Program-made: the position numbers and the translations under genes
The notes under the pieces: generated by a model
Databases searched by the model: none
Told to the model about the DNA's origin: nothing
What the model saw: only the letters and a program-made list of their open reading frames with translations
Origin: Exiguobacterium sp. s48
GTDB taxonomy: Bacteria; Bacillota; Bacilli; Exiguobacteriales; Exiguobacteriaceae
Assembly: GCF_018617395.1 (NCBI RefSeq)
Contig: NZ_JACSKC010000007.1
Span: 1-43,864, forward strand
Reading direction: 5' to 3'
DNA: 43,864 bases
In this document: piece after piece, positions 21,601-29,391 of the stretch
How positions within the stretch are numbered: the stretch's first letter is position 1
Layout: each line of letters begins with the position of its first letter

Positions 21601-22128
21601 GCCATCGAAGAACGGAAAGATCGAATGCGTGGACAAGCGAAACAAGTTGTCTTTAAACCGGAGATTACTTTCCAAGCGGATGCCTATATTCCGGATGACT
21701 ACTTGTCAGATAGTGAATTGAAGATTGAAATGTATAAACGTTTCAAATACGTGGATACGCCGAGCGCGTTGTTCGCCCTTCAAGATGAACTGATTGAGCG
21801 ATTTGGCGAATTTCCGGAACCGGTCGCACTTCTCATTCAATTGACACGTTTACGTATTTATGGAGAACTGGCAAAAGTGAGTCGAATCAAGCAGACACCA
21901 GGGCGTATCGAGATTGTCTTATCGAAGGAGTCGACGACAGCGCTAGATGTATCCTCCTTCATGGAATGGACGATGCCGCTCGGTCGCAAACTCGGGGTCG
22001 GTCAAGAAGATGGTGCCTTGAAACTATCACTCAGCGGTCGGATGCCGCTAACAGAGCTCTTGAATGATGCCGATACTGTATTAGAAGAACTAATGAAGCG
22101 GTTGGTAGGCGATGCGGTCGCCAAGTAA
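18601..22128 (+). CDS. mfd: Transcription-repair coupling factor Mfd
   Basis: ATP-dependent translocase that removes stalled RNA polymerase and recruits UvrA (1175 aa, full length). An N-terminal UvrB-like region (about 1-350) is followed by a CarD-type RNAP-interaction domain (about 490-560, with NDYVVHVHHGIG). The RecG-like motor has Walker A GDVGYGKT at 647-654 and the DEEQ box at 748-751, with the helicase C-terminal domain and TRG segment after it. The C-terminal D7 domain closes the protein. GGAGG precedes the ATG. It overlaps yabM by 17 bases; in B. subtilis spoVT lies between them and is missing here. Confidence 0.97.
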   Translation: MNALERFMVSLPETNVIRERLQKVERQLVTGLTTSAKALVLAGLVKSSSRRLVVVTHNMYQAQKMFDQLESLIGPDKTLLYPIDETLAGELSLTSSPELLAARIDARTRLLDQTGGVVVVPLGGLRRYMPSPNAWQDSRVMLKPGSDLDLAHFSKQLTGMGYERTATVTTPGEFSVRGSILDVYPLTEARPYRIDLFDTEIDSIFTFDAETQRSLGVVGEVCITPATEFIATEEQLKQAGSALRKQYDRTVELIENEVIRQALEEGVVTDIERLERGDFPDKVGKYSPILYKSTLLDYVGDEAVLILDEVARIDDAADVQDREEAEWFSSLIEKGEAVSNYTLAVPMHKVFRSLKQVAFSLLPSRRSGIPESDTVHLSCRPLPAFHGQMHLLKQEVERWQQNDQRIVVLAGDKSRADKIEALLSDYGIASTFTNVDGELEPRRVSVIIGQIEGGFELSTSRLVVVSEEELFKRVTKRKRQTKNLTNAERIKSYQELKPNDYVVHVHHGIGKYLGIKTIEVGGIHQDYLHLVYAGDDALYVPVDQIDLVQKYVGAEGKEPKIYKLGGTEWKKVKSKVAKSVEDIADELIKLYAAREASVGFAFPPDDEEMDQFESSFPYAETEDQVRSIAEIKADMERSRPMDRLLCGDVGYGKTEVAIRAAFKAVLAGKQVAFLVPTTVLAQQHYETMLERFSEFPINVSVMSRFRSKSEMTATKKGLKEGTIDIVVGTHRVLSKDVTFANLGLVIIDEEQRFGVKHKERLKQLKTNIDVLTLTATPIPRTLHMSMIGIRDLSVLETPPENRYPVQTYVMEYDGIVLREALERELARGGQAFFLYNRVEGIERKAEEIRALLPDARIATAHGRMTESELESQLISFLEGEADILVSTTIIETGIDIPNVNTLIVHDADKMGLSQLYQLRGRVGRSNRIAYAYFTYRKDKRLTEVAESRLQAIKEFTELGSGFKIAMRDLSIRGAGNLLGAQQSGFIDSVGFDLYSQMLSEAIEERKDRMRGQAKQVVFKPEITFQADAYIPDDYLSDSELKIEMYKRFKYVDTPSALFALQDELIERFGEFPEPVALLIQLTRLRIYGELAKVSRIKQTPGRIEIVLSKESTTALDVSSFMEWTMPLGRKLGVGQEDGALKLSLSGRMPLTELLNDADTVLEELMKRLVGDAVAK

Positions 22129-23659
22129 GTTTGCGCAAGGCGTCGTTCTGTTCGCCCTTGCCGGCTACGTATCGAAACTGATCAGTTTCGCCTATCGTGT
22201 CCCGTATCAAAACTTAGCGGGGGACTTCGGGCTTTATGCCTATCAAACCGTCTATCCATTCGCTGCCATCGTGGCGTCACTTGGTATTTATGCGATGCCG
22301 GTCGTGATTGCGAAAATTGGTGTCGGTGCGAAAGGGACGAACCGAAAGTTGGAGGTGCTATGGGGAAGTTTTTACGCTCTGTTGTCATTATCCTCCCTTC
22401 TTGTCGTCACGGTATGGCTGTTCGCCCCGACTCTCGCGAAGTGGCTCGGAGATGAGCAGTTGGCTCCTGCGCTACGCGTGATTAGTTTGAGTTATTTACT
22501 CATGCCGGCGTCAGCCGTGTTGCGCGGCGCATTTCAATCGAGAGATGACTTGCGACCGAGCGCATGGTCACAAGTGCTCGAGAACTTTGTCCGCGTGACG
22601 GTCATGTTGACGCTTTTATGGGTCGGGGTTCGTCTTGGAAAAGATGCATATGTGCTCAGTCAATACGCATATGGTGCGACACTTATCGGCGGGATTGTGG
22701 CAATTGCCTTTTTAGTTTATCGCACGCAAGGGGTCCGGATTGTGAAAGTGCGAGGCACTACTTTTAAAAGTGGACTTCGCATCTTGCTGACGACAGGATT
22801 TGCGGTCGGATTCGCCTCGCTCGGAATTTTATGGATGCAACTGGTCGATTCCTTCACCATCGTTAATTTGATGGGGGGGACGTATGATGCAAAAGTGAGC
22901 AAAGGTGTGTTCGACCGAGGATATCCACTCGTTCAGTTTGCCATTCTGTTCACGACGACCATTGGGATGGCGAATGTACCAACGCTCGTTCGTCATTATC
23001 GAGCGGGACATCTACAAAAGACGACACAGGGACTTCGTTCGATGATTCGTGTGACGACGGCGATTGCTGGCGCGGCGACCATCGGATTGATGGGAGTCAT
23101 GTTTTTCTTGAACGTGGCCTTGTTTGAAGACGAATCCGGGACGAGAGCCCTTGTCTTCTTAGCGACGAGCACGTTTGCCGCCTCCTTGGCGATTGCGAGT
23201 ATGACCTGTTTGCAGGCGATTGACCGGGAATGGGTAGCGGCTCGTAGTATGGTCGTTGCGATTTTAGTGAAGAGTGCGGTAAACGCATGGCTCGTCCCGA
23301 GTTACGGAATTGAAGGCGCGGCAATCGGGACATCGATTGGATTTTTCGCTATGGCATTTTATAACTTTCGGGCACTCGACCGCTCGATCCCGCTCGGGTC
23401 GTTTCGGTCGAAACACTATAAGTCACTATGGAAAGCGCTTGTCCCCATGCTGATTCTCGTTGCCGTGTTAAACTGGCTAGGTCAGGAATGGGTTCATTCA
23501 AGAGTGGATGCCTTTGGCTGGTTAATCGTTATGGTATGTAGCGGAGCTGTCCTCTATATATGGAGATTATCGAGCACACGAATGTTGTCAGTTTCTGAAT
23601 GGGAGCTGATTCCGTTTGGCAGTCGTCTACTCGGTATGTTTGAAAAAAAGGAGAACTAA
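22112..23659 (+). CDS. yabM: Polysaccharide biosynthesis / lipid II flippase-like membrane protein YabM
   Basis: Integral membrane protein of the MOP superfamily, SpoVB/MurJ-like branch (515 aa), with about 14 hydrophobic helices, the first near residues 8-30. Family members flip undecaprenyl-linked sugars; the cargo of YabM is not established. The ATG at 22112 lies inside mfd with GGTAGG just upstream, so translation is probably coupled to mfd. The N-terminus (FAQGVVLFALAGYVSKL) is typical of the family. Its retention here shows it is not a spore-only protein. Confidence 0.86.
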   Translation: MRSPSKFAQGVVLFALAGYVSKLISFAYRVPYQNLAGDFGLYAYQTVYPFAAIVASLGIYAMPVVIAKIGVGAKGTNRKLEVLWGSFYALLSLSSLLVVTVWLFAPTLAKWLGDEQLAPALRVISLSYLLMPASAVLRGAFQSRDDLRPSAWSQVLENFVRVTVMLTLLWVGVRLGKDAYVLSQYAYGATLIGGIVAIAFLVYRTQGVRIVKVRGTTFKSGLRILLTTGFAVGFASLGILWMQLVDSFTIVNLMGGTYDAKVSKGVFDRGYPLVQFAILFTTTIGMANVPTLVRHYRAGHLQKTTQGLRSMIRVTTAIAGAATIGLMGVMFFLNVALFEDESGTRALVFLATSTFAASLAIASMTCLQAIDREWVAARSMVVAILVKSAVNAWLVPSYGIEGAAIGTSIGFFAMAFYNFRALDRSIPLGSFRSKHYKSLWKALVPMLILVAVLNWLGQEWVHSRVDAFGWLIVMVCSGAVLYIWRLSSTRMLSVSEWELIPFGSRLLGMFEKKEN

Positions 23660-23660
23660 T

Positions 23661-25076
23661 ATGGGTTATACAATCACGGTGGTCGGACTCGGGTCCGGTG
23701 AGTTGAATCAATTACCGCTCGGGGTGTACCGCCATTTAAAACAGCAACCGCTCGTTTGGTTGCGCACGAAAGAACACCCGGTCGTTCAAGAGTTAGAGTC
23801 GGAGGGACTCGTATTCGAGTCATTTGATTCAATTTATGAATCGAGCGATACGTTTGAGGCGGTGTACGATCAAATTGTCGATACATTATTGAATAAAAGT
23901 GAAGAAATGGCCATTACGTACGCTGTACCGGGTCATCCGTTCGTCGCAGAACGCACGGTTGAGTTACTAGTAGAACGCGGAGCCGACCTTCATGTGCTCG
24001 GAGGACAAAGTTTCCTCGATGCCATGTTCCAGGCGCTTCGAATCGATCCGATCAATGGATTTCAACTGCTCGATGCGACTGCACTCGATCTTGAACGTTT
24101 GCAGGTGACTCAACATGTGCTCATCGGACAAGTGTACGATGGATTCGTAGCGGGAGATGTCAAAGTTCAACTGATGGAACGATATCCGGATGAACATCCT
24201 GTCACCCTTGTGACAGCTGCAGGCACGACACAGGAACGAATCGAGCACATTCCGTTATTCGAGATGGACCGGATAGCGGAAGTGAATAACTTGACGACGC
24301 TCTACGTTCCGCCGCTCACTGATGAATCGTATTTGGCGAAGGATTTTGCGACACTCAAACAAATCATCGCCACACTACGTGGACCAGATGGTTGTCCGTG
24401 GGACCGTAAGCAAACACACGAATCCCTTCGCAAATATCTATTGGAGGAATCGTACGAGTTAATTGAAGCGATCAATGCAGAAGATGACGACGCCATCATC
24501 GAAGAACTCGGCGATGTGTTGCTACAAGTCATGTTGCATGCCCAAATCGGAGAGGATGAAGGCTATTTCGATATTCGTGACGTAATCGGTTCAATCAGTG
24601 AAAAGATGGTGCGCCGTCATCCGCATGTCTTTGGAGAAGTCACCGTCGAAAATGCCTCTGACGTTGTGAAAAACTGGAACACGATTAAACAAGCGGAAAA
24701 AGGGGAAAAGAAACAATCGCATCTCGATGGTGTTCTCATCGACCAACCTTCATTGATGCGAGCGGAGCAACTTCAAAAGAAAGCGGCTCACGTCGGATTT
24801 GAGTGGGATGATGTATCCGGTGCCTTCGAAAAACTTGAAGAAGAGTTGAAGGAGTGGCATGAAGAACTAAGCGATGAATCAGAGCTTGGGGACGTATTGT
24901 TCTCCATCGTGAACATCGCACGATATGTCGGGCTAAATGCCGAGCAAGCATTAGAACAGACGAACCGAAAGTTCAAACGTCGATTCGAGTACATGGAAGC
25001 GAAGGGTGACCTTCAACAGATGACACTTGAACAGATGGATGCGCTTTGGAACGAGGCAAAGGAGAAAGGTTTATGA
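23661..25076 (+). CDS. yabN: Tetrapyrrole-methylase / MazG nucleotide pyrophosphohydrolase fusion YabN
   Basis: Two-domain protein of 471 aa. Residues 1 to about 215 are a SAM-dependent tetrapyrrole (corrin/porphyrin) methylase-type fold (ITVVGLGSGELNQLPLG). Residues from about 235 are MazG, opening with GPDGCPWDRKQTHESL, with metal-binding EESYELIE and EELGDVLLQV; a second degenerate MazG unit (ELGDVLFSIVN) follows. MazG hydrolyses NTPs to NMP and PPi and may clear aberrant nucleotides; the role of the methylase half is unknown. AAAGGAG precedes the ATG at 23661; the upstream open frame overlaps yabM and is not used. The stop overlaps rqcP (ATGA). Confidence 0.92.
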   Translation: MGYTITVVGLGSGELNQLPLGVYRHLKQQPLVWLRTKEHPVVQELESEGLVFESFDSIYESSDTFEAVYDQIVDTLLNKSEEMAITYAVPGHPFVAERTVELLVERGADLHVLGGQSFLDAMFQALRIDPINGFQLLDATALDLERLQVTQHVLIGQVYDGFVAGDVKVQLMERYPDEHPVTLVTAAGTTQERIEHIPLFEMDRIAEVNNLTTLYVPPLTDESYLAKDFATLKQIIATLRGPDGCPWDRKQTHESLRKYLLEESYELIEAINAEDDDAIIEELGDVLLQVMLHAQIGEDEGYFDIRDVIGSISEKMVRRHPHVFGEVTVENASDVVKNWNTIKQAEKGEKKQSHLDGVLIDQPSLMRAEQLQKKAAHVGFEWDDVSGAFEKLEEELKEWHEELSDESELGDVLFSIVNIARYVGLNAEQALEQTNRKFKRRFEYMEAKGDLQQMTLEQMDALWNEAKEKGL

Positions 25077-25345
25077 GACTAGATAAGTTTTTAAAAGTGT
25101 CACGTCTAATCAAGCGACGTACGTTGGCAAAAGAAGTAGCGGATCAAGGACGGATTCAGTTGAACGGGCAGGTTGCCAAGGCGAGTACAGAAGTAAAAGT
25201 CGGAGATGAATTACAAATTCGCTTCGGGAATAAACTAGTCACAGTCGTCATTGACTCAATCGCAGAACACGCTCGTAAAGAAGATGCGAAGGAAATGTAT
25301 CGTTTACTTAAAGAAGAGAAGATGGACGGTAGTATCAACACGTAA
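25073..25345 (+). CDS. rqcP: Ribosome quality-control protein RqcP (YabO), S4 domain
   Basis: Small S4-type RNA-binding protein (90 aa, Hsp15-like), beginning MRLDKFLKVSRLIKRRT. In B. subtilis RqcP binds obstructed 50S-nascent chain-tRNA complexes with RqcH and helps add poly-alanine tails for degradation. The S4 core covers about residues 1-60. AAAGGAG at 25059-25065 precedes the ATG, which overlaps the yabN stop by four bases. RqcH would be encoded elsewhere. B. subtilis yabP and yabQ, which follow next there, are absent. Confidence 0.92.
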   Translation: MRLDKFLKVSRLIKRRTLAKEVADQGRIQLNGQVAKASTEVKVGDELQIRFGNKLVTVVIDSIAEHARKEDAKEMYRLLKEEKMDGSINT

Positions 25346-25387
25346 AAAAAAGTATACTTAGTGTATTAAGAGGAGGAGGATGAGGCG

Positions 25388-25762
25388 ATGAACGGACGTA
25401 ATCCGATGGATCGACAACGGCGCATTCGAGCGTTAGATGAGCGTAGAGAACAGCTGGAAAAAGATACACATCGTCGACGAGTTCATCTTCGACGTCGCTT
25501 GGCGGCAGCCTCACTTCTCTTTCTATTTGTCATGGTATTGATTGGACAGAGTTACTTCTCGAAAGTGGGATATGTATCGGATCAACAACAAGCTTACGCA
25601 CAAGCGAAAGTGGAATTGCGGGAGCAACAAGCCGAGCAGGACGAATTGAAAGAGCAAGCGGAACGTTTACAGGATGAGGATTATATCGCGAACTTGGCGC
25701 GAAACGAGCTCCTTTTCTCTAAAGATGGCGAGATTATTTTCTACTTCTCCCCTGAGGAATAA
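25388..25762 (+). CDS. divIC: Cell-division protein DivIC (FtsB-type)
   Basis: Bitopic divisome protein (124 aa) that with FtsL and DivIB forms the septal complex controlling FtsW-PBP2B. It has a basic cytoplasmic N-terminus of about 38 residues, one membrane helix around 39-57, and an extracellular coiled coil (about 65-100) rich in Gln and Glu, ending in the conserved YIANLARNELLFSKDGEIIF segment. AGGAGGAGG at 25371-25379 is before the ATG. In B. subtilis yabP and yabQ sit just upstream; here rqcP is the immediate neighbour. Confidence 0.94.
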   Translation: MNGRNPMDRQRRIRALDERREQLEKDTHRRRVHLRRRLAAASLLFLFVMVLIGQSYFSKVGYVSDQQQAYAQAKVELREQQAEQDELKEQAERLQDEDYIANLARNELLFSKDGEIIFYFSPEE

Positions 25763-25771
25763 GTTGGTTCG

Positions 25772-25800
25772 TTGACCGTTAAGGAAACGACTCGTATAAT
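25772..25800 (+). promoter_or_regulatory. Promoter of yabR
   Basis: -35 TTGACC at 25772-25777 and -10 TATAAT at 25795-25800 with a 17-base spacer: near-consensus sigma-A. The start near 25807 leaves a 30-base leader. Confidence 0.87.
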
Positions 25801-25836
25801 TGTAAAGAATCAATCAAAAAAGGAGTACATTATTTT

Positions 25837-26349
25837 ATGTCAATTGAAGTAGGAAGCAAGGTACAAGGTAAGGTTACAGGGATTACGCATTTCGGAGCGT
25901 TCGTCGAGCTCCCAAATGGCAAGACAGGATTAGTACACATCAGTGAAGTGGCAGACTCTTACGTCAAAGACATTAACGAAGTGTTGACAGTCGGTCAGGA
26001 AGTCACGGTAAAAGTGTTGAACGTCGAAAATGATGGGAAAATCGGGTTGTCCATCAAAAAAGCAGTCGATCGTCCTGTAAGTGAACGTCCTGAGCGTCCT
26101 GAACGTCCAGCTGGTGAGCGTTTCTCTCGTGGTCCACGTCCAGGTGGCCCAGGTCAAGGCGGTCCACGCGGTGGCGGTGGTCCACGCGGTGGCGGCCCAC
26201 GTGGTGGTGGTCGTCGTGAACAACGCCGTGAGCCAGAAACGTTTGATACGTTGATGAGCAAGTTCTTGAAAGATAGCGACGAGCGTCTTTCGACGTTGAA
26301 ACGTCAAACAGACTCAAAACGCGGTGGACGCGGAGCCAAGCGCGGGTAA
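25837..26349 (+). CDS. yabR: S1 RNA-binding protein YabR with Arg/Gly-rich tail
   Basis: General-stress-13-type S1 protein (170 aa). The S1 OB-fold covers about residues 4-75 (VQGKVTGITHFGAFVEL, GLVHISE, VKVLNVENDGKIGLSIK). Residues 79-128 are low-complexity: ERPERPERP, then GGP/RGG repeats. After a short helix (about 133-156) the protein ends in SKRGGRGAKRG. B. subtilis YabR is shorter (about 128 aa), so the RGG-type insert is an elaboration that may add RNA binding or condensation. AAAAAGGAG lies 12 bases before the ATG. The gene has its own promoter and terminator. Confidence 0.92.
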   Translation: MSIEVGSKVQGKVTGITHFGAFVELPNGKTGLVHISEVADSYVKDINEVLTVGQEVTVKVLNVENDGKIGLSIKKAVDRPVSERPERPERPAGERFSRGPRPGGPGQGGPRGGGGPRGGGPRGGGRREQRREPETFDTLMSKFLKDSDERLSTLKRQTDSKRGGRGAKRG

Positions 26350-26404
26350 TCCTTCGTATACCAATTAGCTTCTACTCGTAACCATATAGGTCTTGAATAA
26401 GACG

Positions 26405-26437
26405 AGCCATGAACATTTTCGTTCATGGCTTTTTTTC
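26405..26437 (+). terminator. Terminator after yabR
   Basis: AGCCATGAAC at 26405-26414 pairs perfectly with GTTCATGGCT at 26421-26430 around ATTTTC, with a tail of eight T residues. The AT-rich 110 bases from here to the next gene show no convincing promoter. Confidence 0.93.
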
Positions 26438-26550
26438 TGTGTAAAAAAATTATGAAAAAGAACTAAAATGGTTGCTTTTTTTCGAAGAAGGGGGCAAAAT
26501 AAGGAACATGAAAAAATAGTTATGTTTTATAAGTGAAGGTGGAGAGAAAA

Positions 26551-29163
26551 ATGAATGGATGGAAACTGTGGACGGCGGAGTGGCGGAGTATCTTTAAGAA
26601 CCCACGTGTGTTGGTTCCGATTCTCGCAGTCGCGCTCGTACCGTTAATGTATGCCGGTATGTTCTTATGGGCCTTTTGGGATCCATACGGACAGATGAAA
26701 GATTTACCGGTCGCCATCGTCAATGAAGACAAAGGGGCATCGTTTGAAGGGGAGTCGCTAGAGGTCGGGAATGACCTCATCGACAAGCTACTGGATTCAG
26801 AGGCCTTCGAGTTTGTCGAGACGACAAAGAAAGAAGCAGAATCTGGACTGAAAGACCATGATTACTACATGGCCATTGAGATTCCAGAAGATTTTTCGGA
26901 GAAAGCGACGACCGCTCTAGATGAACATCCGGAGCGATTGGAGCTCAAGTATATTGCGAACGAATCGTATAACTTCCTAGCCGCTCAAATCGGCGGTTCT
27001 GCAATGGAACAAGTCAAAGCAGAGCTTTCGACCGAAGTTTCGAAACAGTACGTCAGTGCATTGAAAGATGGATTGAACGATATGGCTGACGGACTCGGCG
27101 ATGCTGCGGACGGTGCAACGGAACTTGCGGACGGTTCAACGTCAGCGAAAGACGGTGCTGTCAAATTAGCAGATGGAACAAAACTATTAGCTTCGAAACA
27201 GCGCGAGCTCGCAGACGGGGCAAGTCAGCTAAATGATGGAATAACTCAGTTAGCCGACGGCTCATCTGAACTTGCGGATGGAACGAAACTACTCGCTTCG
27301 AAACAGCGTGAGCTCGCTAATGGAGCAAGCCAGCTAAACGATGGAGTGGCTCAATTGGCTGACGGATCTGCCGCGCTCGCTGACGGTAGTCAGCAGGTGT
27401 ACAGTGGATCAGCCTCTCTTGCGGACGGTGTTCATCGTGTCAACGATGGCGCTTCCGCGTTGCAAGACGGAACAAGTCAACTCGTCGAAGGAACAGGTGC
27501 GTTCGCATCAAAACTAGATGAACTTCACGCGGGTGCGAAGACGTTGAATCAAGGCGTTCAAGACCTCGCTGCAGGGATCAATCGCTCGAAAGAAGGCGCA
27601 TCTGCATTGAATGATGGTGCGACTCAACTTGCGGGTGCATTGACAAAAGCGAAGGATGGCAATGCGGCACTGATCGCGGGTCAGACCGAAGTCGTCAATG
27701 GAATTGGTCAAATGAAGTCTGAATTGACCACGAAGCAAGATGAGTTGATTGGACAATTAACCGCACTTGCTGAGTCGGGTCAATCCGCATCACCTGAAAT
27801 GCTTCAAGCCATCGCTGCACAATTAAGCGAAGGGAAGCAAGAGACGGTGGCAGGGTTTGATCAATTAGCTGCTGGCGCGACCCAAGTGAAGGATGGACAA
27901 ACATCGCTCGCTTCAGGTCTTGAGCAAGCAGAAGCGGGTGCTGGGAAACTATCAGCCGGCCTTTCTGACTTGAACACAGGTCAAACGAAGTTGGCTGAAG
28001 GTGCAAACGCGCTAGCAAGCGGGTCAAGTCAAATCGAACAAGGGACGCAAACGGCGGCCGACCGTTCACAAGAACTCGTGTCAGCGAGCTCGAAACTGAA
28101 CCAAGGTGCCACACAATTACAAGGTGGAACAACTGAACTCGCGACAGGAAGCGAAAAGCTCGTAGCCGCAACGGGACAGCTGTCCGAAGGAAGCGAAAAA
28201 CTTGCGGATGGCGCGAAGAGTGCGAGCTCTGGTACAAGTGAGTTAGCAAGTGGTGCGAATCAGTTGGCGGATGGCGGTCAAAAACTGCAATCTGGTAGCC
28301 GCGAATTGGCAGATGGCGCGAAGAGTGCCGGAGCTGGAACAAGCAAGTTGACAGATGGTGCCAATCAACTCGCGGACGGAGGACAAGAACTTTCAAACGG
28401 TAGCGGAGAACTCGCGGACGGTATGAAAGATCTTGCATCGGGTAGTGATGAACTTCGTGACGCTCTAGTAAAAGGTGCGAAAGATGCAGACATTGGTTTA
28501 ACGGATGACAACGTCGAGATGATGGCGGGACCGGTATCGCTCGTCGATAATTCGATCCACGAAGTGCCGAACTATGGTACAGGATTCGCGCCGTACTTCA
28601 TGTCACTCGGACTTTTCGTTGGGGCACTCCTTCTCTCGATCGTTTATCCACTATACGATCCAGCAGGACGTCCGAAGCGTAGTCTATCATGGGTATTGTC
28701 GAAGTCTGGTGTCCTCGTCGTCGTCGGATTCTTACAAGCTTTGATTCTCGATGTGGCCATGGTGCAACTATTAGGCCTTGAAGTGAGTGAACCATTGAAA
28801 TTCCTAGGGTTCAGCTGGTTGACGAGCATCACGTTCCTCTTTATCGTGCAGCTACTCGTCACAACACTCGGAAACCCTGGACGTTTCGTGGCGATCGTCT
28901 TATTGATTTTACAATTGACGACTTCTGCCGGAACGTTCCCGCTCGAATTGATTCCAAGAGCATTGCAACCGTTCAATGCGTTACTTCCAATGACGTATAC
29001 GGTTGCCGGATATAAAGAAATTCTATCAGCGGACGGTGCACAATACTTGCAGACAGCGACCATCTATTTAGCGTTTGTGGCTGCTGGATGTTTCGCATTA
29101 CTATGGGCGTACTTCCGAATCGCATGGAAGAAAAAATATCGCCAAGTCGCATCAGAAGCATGA
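26551..29163 (+). CDS. YhgE/Pip family membrane protein with long heptad-repeat domain
   Basis: An 870-aa protein with one N-terminal membrane helix (about 20-43), a large extracytoplasmic region and about five C-terminal membrane helices (from about 680): the ABC-2-like YhgE/Pip/EsaA topology. Residues of roughly 180-640 consist of heptads of the type G-x-x-x-L-x-D/N/S, rich in LADG and QLADG, predicting a long rod or coiled coil. Relatives include phage receptors (Pip, YueB), type VII secretion EsaA and the uncharacterised YhgE. Function cannot be assigned; no WXG100, EssB or EssC genes are nearby, which argues against a local type VII locus. The ATG at 26551 has AAGGTGGAG six bases upstream; a GTG at 26533 is less likely. 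It lies where B. subtilis keeps the tRNAs and then spoIIE-yabS-yabT. Confidence 0.85.
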   Translation: MNGWKLWTAEWRSIFKNPRVLVPILAVALVPLMYAGMFLWAFWDPYGQMKDLPVAIVNEDKGASFEGESLEVGNDLIDKLLDSEAFEFVETTKKEAESGLKDHDYYMAIEIPEDFSEKATTALDEHPERLELKYIANESYNFLAAQIGGSAMEQVKAELSTEVSKQYVSALKDGLNDMADGLGDAADGATELADGSTSAKDGAVKLADGTKLLASKQRELADGASQLNDGITQLADGSSELADGTKLLASKQRELANGASQLNDGVAQLADGSAALADGSQQVYSGSASLADGVHRVNDGASALQDGTSQLVEGTGAFASKLDELHAGAKTLNQGVQDLAAGINRSKEGASALNDGATQLAGALTKAKDGNAALIAGQTEVVNGIGQMKSELTTKQDELIGQLTALAESGQSASPEMLQAIAAQLSEGKQETVAGFDQLAAGATQVKDGQTSLASGLEQAEAGAGKLSAGLSDLNTGQTKLAEGANALASGSSQIEQGTQTAADRSQELVSASSKLNQGATQLQGGTTELATGSEKLVAATGQLSEGSEKLADGAKSASSGTSELASGANQLADGGQKLQSGSRELADGAKSAGAGTSKLTDGANQLADGGQELSNGSGELADGMKDLASGSDELRDALVKGAKDADIGLTDDNVEMMAGPVSLVDNSIHEVPNYGTGFAPYFMSLGLFVGALLLSIVYPLYDPAGRPKRSLSWVLSKSGVLVVVGFLQALILDVAMVQLLGLEVSEPLKFLGFSWLTSITFLFIVQLLVTTLGNPGRFVAIVLLILQLTTSAGTFPLELIPRALQPFNALLPMTYTVAGYKEILSADGAQYLQTATIYLAFVAAGCFALLWAYFRIAWKKKYRQVASEA
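27178..27387 (+). repeat. Tandem 105-bp duplication inside the heptad region
   Basis: Two adjacent 105-bp copies (27178-27282 and 27283-27387) encode a 35-aa unit that begins TKLLASKQREL and ends near LADG. The second half of copy two has diverged. Each copy equals five heptads, so register is kept. Confidence 0.8.
28201..28410 (+). repeat. Second 105-bp tandem repeat in the heptad region
   Basis: A second pair of 105-bp units (28201-28305 and 28306-28410) encodes LADGAKSA-SSGTSELASGANQ and LADGAKSA-GAGTSKLTDGANQ. It is a different 35-aa unit of the same length as the first repeat. Confidence 0.75.
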
Positions 29164-29177
29164 TGTAAAAACAGTAT

Positions 29178-29222
29178 AAAATCGTGTATAGTGAGGAAGA
29201 CGACACTATGCACGATTTTTTT
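29178..29222 (+). terminator. Terminator after the YhgE-like gene
   Basis: A 15-bp stem with one G-T pair, AAATCGTGTATAGTG at 29179-29193 and CACTATGCACGATTT at 29204-29218, ends in seven T residues. Confidence 0.92.
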
Positions 29223-29245
29223 ATTAAAAAAATATAAAAAAAGAA

Positions 29246-29274
29246 TTGACACTCGGATGGTGACTGGTTATTAT
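29246..29274 (+). promoter_or_regulatory. tRNA operon promoter
   Basis: Perfect -35 TTGACA at 29246-29251, a 17-base spacer and -10 TATTAT at 29269-29274. The start near 29281 is about 25 bases before the first tRNA. Confidence 0.88.
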
Positions 29275-29305
29275 AGAAAATGTGCTTAGGACACAACAAT
29301 AACAT

Positions 29306-29382
29306 GGCGGTGTAGCTCAGCTGGCTAGAGCGTACGGTTCATACCCGTGAGGTCGTGGGTTCGACTCCCTCCGCCGCTACCA
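29306..29382 (+). tRNA. trnM: tRNA-Met (CAT)
   Basis: Full cloverleaf of 77 bases with encoded CCA. The D-stem is GCTC/GAGC; the anticodon CAT is at 29340-29342 in a seven-base loop; the GGTTCGACTCC T-arm is present. It matches elongator tRNA-Met of B. subtilis nearly throughout. The first acceptor pair is G-T, as in B. subtilis. The T-stem has a T-T mismatch (second pair of GTGGG/CCCTC) where B. subtilis has G-T. Confidence 0.96.
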
Positions 29383-29391
29383 TTTTATTTA

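Noticed and set aside
27695-28438. Minus-strand open frame of 247 codons within the YhgE-like gene
   Set aside because: It mirrors the repetitive heptad coding of the + strand gene; its composition (Arg, Leu, His, Ser) is what the reverse of such repeats gives, and it has no start signal.
26551-29163. Type VII secretion locus
   Set aside because: YhgE/EsaA-like topology alone is not enough; no WXG100, EssA, EssB or FtsK-like EssC gene is in the flanking region.
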